Positions 52,311-64,000 of a stretch of 64,000 nucleotides of DNA are shown here, in pieces (positions within the stretch are counted from its first letter, which is position 1; the number at the start of each line of letters is the position of its first letter). Source of the stretch: Rotaria macrura (Eukaryota > Rotifera > Eurotatoria > Philodinida > Philodinidae); contig OENT01000252.1 of the NCBI GenBank assembly GCA_900239685.1, forward strand, positions 1-64,000. Reading direction: 5' to 3'. A program made the translations under genes and the position numbers. Under the pieces are notes generated by a model. It saw only the letters and a list, made by a program, of their open reading frames with translations. It did no database searches and had not been told where the DNA came from.

Positions 52311-53619
52311 CTATGTATGTTCAAAATAGAATATTCATAAATATTTTGATTGACATTTTAAAATCTAGTTAAATATAAAAAATATTTTATTTCTCTATTG
52401 CAACGTAACAAATTTAGTGTAGTAAAGGAACAACAAAAAAAGTAATTCATCTCCTTGTTCTTCGTATAGCACGATTTAATCTTAATAGAAATGACAAGTA
52501 CACACAGTGGAATGAAATCAACGGTGCCATCTTCGAACTAGCAAACTTGACATATTAACTAACATTGATGTAGATAGATCAAAATCCATTTATAAACATT
52601 CAAATTTGAAAATCTCCTTCAAGCTTTTATTTTGTATTGATTGTATCGTTTTGCAAGAGTGTTGAACTCCAAAAATCAAGTATCGTATTGACGGAACATC
52701 AAAACTACTTAGAACAAAGTCAGAATCGCCTAAAGATTTTTTTCGAAGCCAAAACAAATTTTTATGTTAGATAAGATTGAAAGTTTCAGTTTAATATTCT
52801 TTAGCTGTAAGTAACGTCTGTTTCAAATCGTGTTGATGAAAACAATTTTGAACTATGTATAGATAAACATTTTCAAATCAATACAGATACATGCCGACAT
52901 TGATCGCAACAGATCAGAAAATTGCATAATAAATTATGAGGTGTATATCACAATACAAATAAAATTTTGTCAAATGCATATCAAGACAAAAAAATGAAAC
53001 TACTCAAGGAAAATACATTTCAAACTAACTCTAGAGAAGTTCTAAAGAAAAATGTTCAACATACCATCGCTGTCAGATATGACAGGAGAAACATGCATGT
53101 GAGAAAAACAAATATCTTTTTTGTCTTTATCTTACTTGACAACATCACGAAAAAGATTCTGTATGCATTTCGACTGTCGTAAATAAATGCATTACATCTA
53201 TCTCGTTGTTTTGGGTGTGAAGCACAGCTCATGTTTTAAAACTATTAGCTGAACACAAAAAACACTGACTACAATCAAATATTTTTACCAATCGATATCT
53301 TGTGATAATAATTCTTGTTTTGTAGAAGAGATGTTCGTCATCTATAAATAAAAATCTATTATTATCATCATCGTGAAAATGTTCACTTTGCTCGATTTCA
53401 AATGAAATTATATTCATTCAAAAATAATTTAGAATAAAGAAATTTAGTACATTATCTTCTTTGGAAATGTTTTATTTTTCGATTCAGCATCAGCAATAAA
53501 GAATTAGACAAAAAACAATCAATAGAAGAATGTAACACATCATCATTCATACCTTGCACAATTTATTTGTAGACAAAATAAATGGAGAAAAAATTACGAA
53601 TGAAAAACTTAAGATCTGA
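52311..53619. other. region between SCAPER and XPO5, should contain SCAPER 5' end
   Basis: SCAPER's first coding exon, 5' UTR and promoter, and the XPO5 3' UTR, should be here. One candidate start is the minus-strand ATG at 53415-53417, opening an acidic frame (MNIISFEIEQSEHF), but it has no clear donor or similarity to known SCAPER N-termini. No other gene is visible. Confidence 0.5.
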
Positions 53620-56600
53620 CTAGTCATCCGTGGACTGAAATAGATTAGCTAATCCATGATCATCTTCATTATCTATATTTGAATGTTGATGTTGTTGTAA
53701 AACTGGATGAAGCGAACGTTTTGAGAAACGTATCAATGGTGGTAAATTATTCAGTGCTAAAGGTTCACGTTTAAACATCAGTGCAACATTTTGACCAATT
53801 AAAGGTTGTACTAATTGTTTGAAAGTATCTCGTTTTTGTTTATCACTGATGGGTTTACCATTAATTTGCCGTTGCATTTTATCACGATAATTATTTACTT
53901 GTTCAATTGTTACATCAGGTATTTTCATCAGAACACTATCGAATAGATTCGATGATGTTTGTTGAAATGTATCGTACATCGATATAGCTAATGAAAGTAA
54001 TGTACAAACAATTGGTTCATCATCATCGTGTATTTTTAATGCACATAATATAAAAATGTAAAGTTGTCTTAAAAAGTCTTGATTACCATTTATTAATGTT
54101 GATAGATGTTTTATTAATGATTGACAAATCTGCGACATTTTTGTTATTGCTGATGTATCTGGCCATGCAAGTCCATCAAAAAGTATCCATAAACAATACT
54201 GACATATAGTCGATGAATCTTGCAAAATTTTCAAACCAAAGTCACTCGGCATTTGCTGCGTGCGTGAATGTACTGTTGATTTCCGTGCATGACTATCCCC
54301 AATAGTTTGTTCATCGGTAGTCATTATATCATCTATACTTGTTTCATCGATATCATTACCATTATTCAATGGACTTATATTATCACTGGTATTGTTTTGT
54401 CGTGTCAATAAATGTTTGATCATATCAATAAAATCACGAGTTAAATAGCATGTTACCTATGGCAAGAGAAAAACAAAGTATGAATAAATCTATAACCAAA
54501 TAATGAAAACATCGACTAGAAACATGTTTTTGTTCTATGTTGCGTATTTATATAACTTCTATGAATTATCGTACAATCATTATCGATATCGAAGAAGACT
54601 TGATTTGATGCCTTTTTTTTCATGTTAATACTGATTAATTTTTCGGTTATATGTCGAATTTTTTATCGAGTCTTAAAATTATGTTTTCGTTTAATAATTA
54701 TGCATAGAAAACAATAGAATTTTATTCATCGATTTGTCCACGATAGAAGTTTATCGGCGTGTATGTAGTTATGAAAGAGACGATGAAAATAAAACGAAAT
54801 GAAAACATAAATATATTTTTAGTAGACTACGAAACTTAAACTAGAGAAATGCTTTCTGTCGAAAAAATTCACAAGAAAAGAAATATTTTACTTGTTCTTC
54901 AATAACTTCTTCTTCACATCGATCTTGCTTTTGATAATTGTCATCATTATTTTCATGAGCATTTCCATTCATTACTTTAATACTTTGTCTTTCCGTAATT
55001 ATTTTCCATTTATCTTTTAATTTTGTATATAGAAATGGAAGTAAAGATTCCAATATAGCAATCAGCATCGTATTAATAGGACAATTTCGAACAAATGGTA
55101 AAAAACAATAACGTATTATATTACGTAGACGAAAATCGGGTAAATGATCGAGAGATGAAAATAATGTTGTACCAATTATATTTAATGAATCTTTCATTTT
55201 ATATAAATCAGGTTTTAATGTTAAATAAGTTCCAATTAAAATTTCTAAACGATCAAGAAATGATGAAAAACGATTATGTAAACGTCGATCATTAGCCGAT
55301 AAACTTGATGTCGTTTTTTGAATCGATGATAATAAATTCATGTCTTCATTATTATCTTGTTGTTGAAGATAAACTGCTTTTTCTGCATCAGTCATTGTCG
55401 CTAGAATCGACAGTGGTGATTGCAATAGTGGAGAATTAGGTGAATATAATGCATGACAATAGGTTAGTAATTTGAATAAACAATTAGTTAATTGAATAAA
55501 AGCAGGTGAAGCTGGATTACGAATAAAAGTAATTCCATCGAATGTTTCTTGATAACCACCATTAGAACATATTGTTGGATCAACTGGAAGTGTTATACGA
55601 CGTAAAAGACCACAAAGAATATGAATACTGAGAAAGATCAGACGTTGATTACTTGTTGATGTTGCTAGAAGTAATCCATGAATAAGGTTAAAATTTTAAA
55701 GTCTAGTATATATATATATATATTCATCGATTATTGAGAAACTAATGACTTCAAGAAACTATTTGAAGCTTAATCAAATACAAGCAAAATGATTGGTGAT
55801 ATTCTTTTTTTGATGTTGTTAGTAAATGGAAATGCTCACTAAATCTTTTCAGCTAATTATAAAAGCAAAATTTGAGCTATATGAAAAGAAAAATTCAATA
55901 CACGTCGATAAATACCGTCATTCTATGAATCATTTATTGTTGATAGAAAAATTGAGCATGTAAAACTTTCCGAATGCTTAATGAAATTCCCTTGTTTGAT
56001 ATTCATAAATCCTCTATCGTCAGTTTCTCTCGTTTGCAATTTAAAGTTTCTCGGAACTGAGAATATACAACTGACGATTATTGATCCATGTATTCTGCTT
56101 ACAATTTAACTTCTGACTGAATCGATCATTGTTTTTCTCTTCATGACACACCTCTTTCATACATGGCTATCAAAAGGATACTGTGCAACGTCTACGTTAT
56201 TATTTGTTTAATATCAAAAAAAGTCTGTAAACGAATATATGTAACGATATCGTCATCATCGAATATCGCCTTAGTTGTTCTCAAGAGTCTAAGAAAAAAT
56301 AGTTTCACAAACATAATTCAAGTAACATCAATCAATTCTGAAAACATGTTCGAATCAACTAAATAATGTACTAATTACATAATTATGTAAATAGATGCAA
56401 AATGCCAGCTCTTTACCAATATTTATCTAACGGATAAAATGAATCGATTCTAGACAATGATTGTTTATGATTCTAGAGATAAGAGAGAAGGTTTCTAACT
56501 ATACAAATATCATAAAACTCCGCGGACTATGTACATGAAGTAGGTTTTAATAAGTTATGAAGTTTTTGAAAAGTGTTGTAGCTAATATTTTATGACCCGT

Positions 56601-59600
56601 CTATATGATTATCTAGGCTTCGGACTGAATGTCATGCTTGCTCGTTGTAACAAGAATTAAACTCTAACTTGAATATCAAATTTAAATTTTGCACGGAGAC
56701 AACTGTCATAAGAAACGTAGTCAGGTAGAAGTCTTCAAGATTTTTTAAGTCAACTTGCTCGAAAAGAGTAACATCGGTATTGATCCACGATATATTAGTA
56801 TTGTGCGAATCATGCTGCTTTCATGCTTTTATCTTACATCTAAGCCATGGAACAGTTTGACAATTATTATTCTTGATATATCAGAGCAGATCCCGACATG
56901 CTGCTAAAGAAATCCGATAAGATGAACAAAAAAAAAGAGAACTTTCCATATTAATCAACGCTTAGCTCGAGATTGTTTCATAATAATCACCATTTCCTAC
57001 ACTCTACATGATATATGCTTAGTGTTGTAATTTAAAGGATTCGTTATCCAAGATTGTTTCTTAATCACGAATATTATTTTGCATGGGAACTTCATTAAGA
57101 ATTCCATGAATTTGTTTTTACTTTTCTGTGATCAACTGTCGTTACAAATGTTTATATGTATGAAATGATTCAAAAATTAAATTTCTAAAAATCTGTTTTT
57201 TTTGCTTACCATCTGGCGTAGTTTTCAGTCCTATATAATCAATAAAACTTTGTAAATCATTCACATTTGAATGAAAAGCAGTTAATATTTGAGCAAAAGG
57301 TTGAACAAGTTCATTAATAAAAAAAGCCTGTTGTTGAAATGATTCAAAATGATTCAATAATATAGCTAAACATTCAACTAATATACTCCATTGCCAACCA
57401 GCAAGTTTAGTTTGTTGTTCAGATGATGTTTGTTGTCGAACTAAATCTTGTGTTACTTTGAATAAATCATTGAAATAGATAAATATCGAATGACCATAAT
57501 TTAAACAAATATCTATTAAGCAACTTGCTTGCTTTTGTAATGGATTCGATTTCGATACTGTTGGTCGTTCAGTTGTTATGGTACGAAATAAATGTCCAAG
57601 TATGCGTTGTGTCCATGCATTATCACCACGTGTAAATACATATAAATTTGTCAATAGACGTAATGAATAAGAAAGAAATTCAAGATTATCGTTATTATTT
57701 ATTGATAGTAGTTGTTCAATTAATGTTTGACCATGTTGACAGAATGATAGTTCATCTGTATTCGAGAGTAATTTTGCATTGTTAAATGTTTCCTTAGGTT
57801 TTAATAATGATCGTAAATGTTTTTCGATGATTTGCCAATAGGCAACAAGTGATTCGAAAAGAAGAAGATTATGAATATTAACTGGTTGAAAACAATAATC
57901 AGCATAATCAAAACCAATGCGTATTGCTATTGATAAATTCGTACTTTTTATACATATACTATTTATTGATCGAATTAAAACAGCACGATTTTTACCGATA
58001 AATTTTTGATAATCAGATTCATCTTCAAAATCATGATGAATATAATATGATGCAACGTCTATTCAAATAGCAAATAGAAAGTGAATTACTTTTTTTTCCT
58101 ATTAAGTAATCAATAGAAATTATGTAGACGACAAACATGAATTCATACATGAGTATTCTAATGATGTTTCTTTTGTTCAAAAAACAAGGATTTTCAAAGG
58201 ATTATATTCAGGTTTTAGATGACTATGCTTTAAAATAAAAACACATTGTTTTCTTTCTTGAAAGAAATCTAATGTACGATCGTTTTTTAAAAATCATATA
58301 CAATCCTGAATAACACTAGCTGCCGTCTCTTCTTCTATGAAAGACTACGCATGTTTTCTAATATTGAATTATCTTCAGCAGTAGTATGTTTGCAAGTGCT
58401 TTGAATTGGATTTTTATCATGTGTCTATCTTTATCTTAAATATATATTTTACGAGAAATATTTTCGTGCAAATTTCATATTTGAAAGCTTGTAGTTGTCA
58501 CTCTTCACTGGTCCAGATTTTACTTGGAAAACTTATTAACATCAATAGGATGAGATTGTCTCACTGATAATATTTGTGACACGAGTACATAATGTTATTT
58601 AGTAAGATGAAAGCTTATCATAAGAACTTTCTCACTAATTTAGTTGAAAGCCTTCGCAAGACAACATATCTCTTCAGTATTTCTAACAAATAAAAAAGAA
58701 CGATTAATTCAAATGTTTCTATTCTGACACTAAGTACAATATACTGATTTTCTTCTTCTTCTTCGAAGATATGGACTGTTTAAAGTAGCGTTTCAATGAA
58801 TGATGCACTTTCTTGGTCCTTAATATGACATAGAAGAACTGAGAGTCGAGTCTACTATCTACCTACTTGAAATTGCAAATACGCACACAAGCAAGTCTTA
58901 CGGAGAATAGCTCTTTTTGTAAATGTTTCATATCTTGCTTAGTTTCATATCAAGAACGTACAAGAAAAGACAACTCAAATACACGTGACATTTACTTAAA
59001 TTATTATTCACGTTAAAGATCCAGTTTCAAACTGAAATCCAAAAACAAGTCTTTCTGAGGAAGACTACAAAAATGATTCAAAGAAAAGCATCGTGTAAAT
59101 AGAGTATTTCAATAGAAATAGACTAACCGCTGAAAACGTCGTTGGAGCACACACAACTCCTATGACGATACAGTGTAAATCAAGTTTCAGTGAGAAATTA
59201 ACTGAACACAAGGGGACTTTTAAATCGCGAGTTATTCAGTATGATTCACAGATTTTAATCATAATCGAGTCAGCATGTTTTTGTTGAACATGCTTTTCTC
59301 AAGAGAAATTACATATTTGAAGCATAACTACAATTGAAATGACCTGATCGGGAATCGTCTGGTGTCTCAGGTTAAATTAGATTGTTGCGCAGATGTACTA
59401 AAAATAGTAGTCCTGTTGCATAAAAATAAGTAAAAGTCATGGCCAGAGACGTCTACCTTGCGAAGGTAATTATTTGTATAACGTGGATTAGTCTGTATGT
59501 TTTCATGATTAAATGGGGCAAAGGATGTCAGAGAAAAGAAAACATGTAGGATTTTGTTGAGATCGACGGTATAAATATTGACATTTTGAACATGACTTAA

Positions 59601-62600
59601 TCTCGTAAGACTCTATAAAAAGCATTGCAAAGCATATGTCTGTCATGAATGGAAATCAAAAGTTCAGAATAATAAAAGAGTAAATATTATGCTAGATCAA
59701 AATTATCGGCAATATAAGATGAAGTAGAGTAATTAATGATTCATAGAGTGACAGTTTGTTATCGAATCGTAGCAATTTAATGGAAAAATGTTTCGCATAG
59801 TTGTTCATAAAATTCGAAGAATATCATCAAACGAGAAATTTGTCTATTGGACGGATGCGTATTAGTTCTGAAAGTTCGAATACAGCAAACTAGTCATAAT
59901 GTCATCCTCAAAATATTGAAAACCTTGAAACAAGTTTATCATCAGAACGATTGTGTGTTTCTGTACTTTATGAATGCAAATATCAGTATTCTATTTGCGA
60001 AGGTACGGCAAATTCTAATCATGTTTGATGTTCATGATCGTACGATCTATTTTACTCTCAAACATGACTCACGAACGTATCACATACCTTCAAATCAAGT
60101 CATATCAATTCTGGTTGTTGAAAATCTGTTGATAAGTATTTCTGAAACCAAAACATTTTTTCTTAAGAACTATTATCCCTAATTGTAATTACTTTATTGA
60201 CGATGACAGTAGTAATTAAACTGAAGCTAAAATCATCACTAGAAGTACAGACTCATTATTTCGATGAATAGAGATGAACCTAATTATAACACTATATTTA
60301 GAAACAATTAACTTCGTAACCGTACAAGTCTCTCGTCCTCGTATTCGTCACTGAGGAAAATACTTAAATATCAACGCAAGTGCTACTACACTAGGCGGAT
60401 CCGACAAAAAACAACATGAAGATAAATTTTATATGTGTTGTGTTTTATCTGTTTGAATAGGCATGGAAGAAAAAGAGAGTAATCTTAAAAGTCTAAAAAT
60501 ATGTCATCAAACTTTTGCAACTTTTTTTCAATCAGAAATCTGAATGATGCGAACTTTTCATAAGTTCAATTAACTTACTAATAGTCAACTAGACCTTTTA
60601 GTTAAGTTTTATTGAATATCTCGTATACATGTAGGAAAATATCATTTACATCAGTATGCATAGGTGTTGCCACTGTGAAACAAGTTTACATATTGAAACA
60701 GAAATAACTGTCGTTCTACTCGTTTACATTTAATCGGCAAGTTTAATACTTATTCAAAATCCATGTTAATAAATGCTAATTTTGAACTAGTTGAAGTACT
60801 GATTAATCCATCTAGTTGTTTACGTTTAATTAGTAATTCGGCTTATTTTTTTCTCAGGCGAATTTATTTTTCCAGAACTAATATGATTCTATCTTAATCA
60901 AATTGGAATCCCTACGATAATAATGGCTACAGTCATTATAGGATTTCTATCGTTTAAATATTCATTTTCATAAAAGAATCATACATCCAGTAGATTCATC
61001 TCTAGTTCGCTTTCGAATTCTTTCTGAAGCATTATGAACAATCGAGTCTACCATCTATCTTCTGTATGCTTCTGATCAACCTAATATATCGGGCAGCTTC
61101 TTAAGTCAGAAATAAGAACAGTGTACTTCGTTCACATTTCTTGAATAACTCTACCAACTAAGACTTTTTTTCTTTCAACCAATAGAATGAAACAAGGTCG
61201 AATAATCCAAACCTCATTTGTATACATATAAATAATAGATATAAACTGTGTCCCTGAGGTTATTCTCGTTTTGTTCTCTGGTAAAAAAACACTAAAGTAT
61301 CAACGTCATTGACACAATTCAAGGTTAAAGCGAACAGATGTCAAAATACAGTTGGATTACGCTGGCCTTTGTCTGTAGTACTTATTTTATAGGTACATCA
61401 AGTTTTTTCTGTCTCAAATGTTTTTCATGAGATTTTCGAATGTATAAAAGTTTCTCTTCTTATCTACCTTGTTCATTATCATTTTTCTTGTAAGGCTGTT
61501 TCACCAATGAATGACACAAAGCTCGAAGAACAATAGGGAGTATATTTTCATAATCATTCTGTTGAAAAATATTTGCTTTAATTAACTGTAACCACATCTG
61601 ATAACCATACAAGGCTATATAAATACTTGGATGTTGCATTAATGCTAATAATACTTGTATAAATATTCCGTATGAGAATTTTTCTGGTAATGAACCATTC
61701 TTGTTTAAATCTTCACCACCACATAAATAACATAATTGATCACATAGTGCAGTCACAACCAGAGCATATTGTTTCATAAAATCGTAGATATCATTGGGTT
61801 GTTTAATTTCAATTGATGAGTATAGATCATTGTAGTGTGAGCCATTTTGAAATAAATGTGAAAAAAGTTGTAATAATGGTAAGCGTTCTTCATATTTACC
61901 GCGACGATCGGATATAACGCTTAGAAATTCAGCTGCTTTCATTCGATGGGTTGGTGAATTAAGTAAGAGAACAATTTTTTGAATAATCTTTGTCGAAAAA
62001 AATATATCGATCGGAAGAAATGTCGCAAACATTGTTGATGCATAAAGTGAACTTGATATTGTTGTTGGTAGATCAAGAAAATACTCGATGAATTCAAGAA
62101 GTTTAGTACCATGTTGTAATAATGTTGTTTGTATATCTCGTTTACGTACTGAATTCAATGTTTGAAGAACAATAACATCTTCAACAAGATAAGCTAATAT
62201 TAGTAATGAATAATCATTCGTTGAATTTAACTTTGATAATGCAACAAGTTCATCAAGAAACAATGGCCATTGCTGAGGCCATTCACGTTTAGCTATTTCA
62301 CAAACGCAACGAACTAGAATTCTAAACAGAAGGAAAACCAAATATGATTATCATGTTATTTTTCTTTCTAAGATATTGCGTCTTAATTTTTTTTCTTTAC
62401 GTTTTAAGATGGACTGGCAATTGAGCATGTTCAGTCATTAATAACCATAAACGTTCTTTGATAGATAACTTTATTTGTGAATCAAGCGATGTCCATTTAT
62501 ATTTTATAGCTTCTTCAATACATTGTAGACCAAAATGTTTCACCAAAGGATCATATTGTTGATTTTTATCAAAAAATTCAAAACCGATTGATATTGATTC

Positions 62601-62720
62601 TGTGGGATTTGATTTAATTTCTTCAACAAATATATGCGCCTGTTGACGACGTACTGTATCTGATGACACACATGAAAGAACAGCCGTCTCGATTTGACGT
62701 AAAAATTCGATATTATGCAT
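53620..62720 (-). CDS. XPO5: exportin-5
   Basis: Karyopherin-beta export receptor that carries pre-miRNAs and other structured RNAs with RanGTP out of the nucleus. Exons in reading order: 62720-62401, 62321-61468, 58058-57210, 55664-54892, 54456-53620; 1211 codons with stop, against 1204 residues in human. The N-terminal region (VKHFGLQCIEEAIKYKW) and the importin-beta/exportin-1-type segment KREWPQQWPLFLDELVALSK ... VEDVIVLQTL follow exportin-5 specifically. HEAT-like helices fill the middle, and the end DDHGLANLFQ resembles the human C-terminus. The first ATG (62718-62720) lies four bases after an AG acceptor. Two very long introns, 55665-57209 and 58059-61467, contain no recognised gene; a 111-codon plus-strand frame at 59847-60182 is unsupported. 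Intron 54457-54891 is also empty. Confidence 0.92.
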
Positions 62721-62724
62721 TGAT

Positions 62725-62726
62725 CT
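62725..62726 (-). other. candidate splice acceptor upstream of XPO5 ATG
   Basis: On the minus strand TTTACTTTCTTGTCAG is a strong pyrimidine-tract acceptor four bases before ATG. It implies a 5' UTR intron or a trans-spliced leader. Confidence 0.55.
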
Positions 62727-64000
62727 GACAAGAAAGTAAATAAACAAGACTTTTTAATCCGTTAAAAATTGTCGTAGCTAGAAATCTGTAGGATGAGTCA
62801 TCCTTCACACATGCCCCTTGTTTCATTGGATGATAATATTCACCAATAGCGAATGTGTTGTTCGAGAATACATGAAAAAATATTGATTGGATATTGACAT
62901 GAGAATCAGCTGTGTCTCTCGCTCTCTCTTTAATATTGACTTACTTTTGTTACGTCGAAGTCTTTATTTATTTAGATAAGCGCAATGACTCTATGGAAGA
63001 CGAATTAAGATATTTCAAAAGAAAAAAAATGGTATTTTTTAAATTCACAGATGATGTTAATGAAGAAAAAAATTTATAGACACAGCTGTTCGATCGATGT
63101 GATTAGTTTCCCACCTTGTTTTGATGTTTTGTTTTTTATTTTCTTTATCTTTAATTTCAGATTTTTCTCCAATTTACGACGACGAATACACTGTTTTGTC
63201 AAAACACTTCGTACCGTATATACGCAGTTATTTTTTGAGTAAGATTTTCTTGATAAAGAATCAATTAATTAAAAATAAGAAGTAGCAGTATTCATTATTG
63301 TTCAGCAGCAATCTTGAACGTCGTGTATTTTTATTTTTCATAATCATAGATTACCACAATCACCTTTCTATTTTTTTCTTATGCACATACGCATAAATAT
63401 ATGAAATATATATATATATTTCATATAAAGCACGTAAATGTGATCGTTTTTAACTATCTGTATGACTCTTATTATTTTGTGTATTTGTTTGAGGATGATA
63501 TTTCGGCGACGTATCTTTATAATGACGTCCTTGCTCGATCATTGACACAATTCGTTGTCGTAACTTTTTTTTCGCCAGCGACAACGACAAAAAAACCGAG
63601 AGAAGAAGATGCGTGAACCATCATTCGAAGGGCGAGTACAAACACACGCCTATATCACTCGACTACTATCAAAAATGAGTTGACGGCGAGTGAGAAAACA
63701 ACAACCTTGAGGATGTTTTGCTGTCATGTCTATTTTTCCTCTATATTACTCTGATCGAACCTATCTAGCGGATTATCTACTGAAGACAGAAGAGAAAAAA
63801 AACAATAGAATAGAAAGAATCAGCTGAAAATCCAATGTCATTTTTTATTGTATACACAAATACATATGATACGTCTTATTCTTGGATGATTCGTTGAGTA
63901 GGCTACATACTATTTATGGATGAATAGGATGACCCATCGTGTTCTATTAAGAGGATATTTTATGATAAGGACGTTCGCGTAATCAAACAAACTGTACTCT
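62727..64000. other. XPO5 upstream region
   Basis: No gene is supported. The stretch contains the XPO5 promoter, and possibly an upstream non-coding exon if the acceptor at 62725 is cis-spliced. A palindromic TATATATATA run lies near 63408. Short frames such as 63401-63616 look like chance. The window ends without another recognisable exon. Confidence 0.55.

Noticed and set aside
59847-60182. Plus-strand frame of 111 codons inside an XPO5 intron
   Set aside because: It has a real ATG and an acceptable composition, but no recognisable domain, no promoter or neighbouring exon; length is within chance for the window.
1-64000. CRISPR array, phage, bacterial operon or toxin system
   Set aside because: Spliced animal genes fill the window; no regularly spaced repeats or prokaryotic-type gene clusters were seen.

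Overview
This is a eukaryotic nuclear window, AT-rich and full of spliced genes. Introns are mostly 50-80 nt with GT-AG ends, interrupted by some introns of 1-3.4 kb. Protein relationships are those of an invertebrate animal. The short introns, low GC, fast-evolving but complete animal orthologues and apparent spliced-leader acceptors in front of the start codons suggest a bdelloid rotifer of the Rotaria/Adineta type. That placement is inference; no marker gene proves it.

Layout: (1) 1-3167, upstream sequence with no recognisable gene. (2) 3168-11304 (+), a SORLA/sortilin-like sorting receptor. (3) 12138-20656 (-), an unidentified disordered Ser/Arg- and Pro-rich protein whose introns carry three repeat elements. 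(4) 20945-24880 (-), WWOX. (5) 25052-25531 (-), prefoldin subunit 2. (6) 26045-41457 (+), rotatin, head-to-head with PFDN2. (7) 41458-45250, a convergent intergenic region containing a foldback element with hairpin ends. (8) 45251 to about 52310 (-), SCAPER, 5' end unresolved. (9) 53620-62720 (-), exportin-5. (10) 62725-64000, the XPO5 upstream region.

I assembled exons by hand from splice signals, reading frame and family similarity. The resulting coding sums are exact multiples of three for the receptor (1330 aa), the SR-rich protein (1232 aa), WWOX (408 aa), rotatin (2117 aa, 37 exons) and exportin-5 (1210 aa). This is an internal check on the models, not proof of each junction.

The genes are unrelated housekeeping and cell-biology genes: endosomal sorting, chaperone, centriole/cilium, ER-associated and nuclear export functions. 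Three of them, PFDN2, WWOX and the SR-rich gene, lie on one strand with gaps of only 171 and 288 bp, and each has an acceptor-like AG 0-17 nt before its ATG. That arrangement would fit trans-splicing and perhaps an operon. The other notable material is repetitive: a GC-rich inverted-repeat element, a pair of direct repeats bracketing one exon, and a foldback family with two differently decayed members. I found no phage, CRISPR, rRNA, tRNA or convincing horizontally acquired gene.
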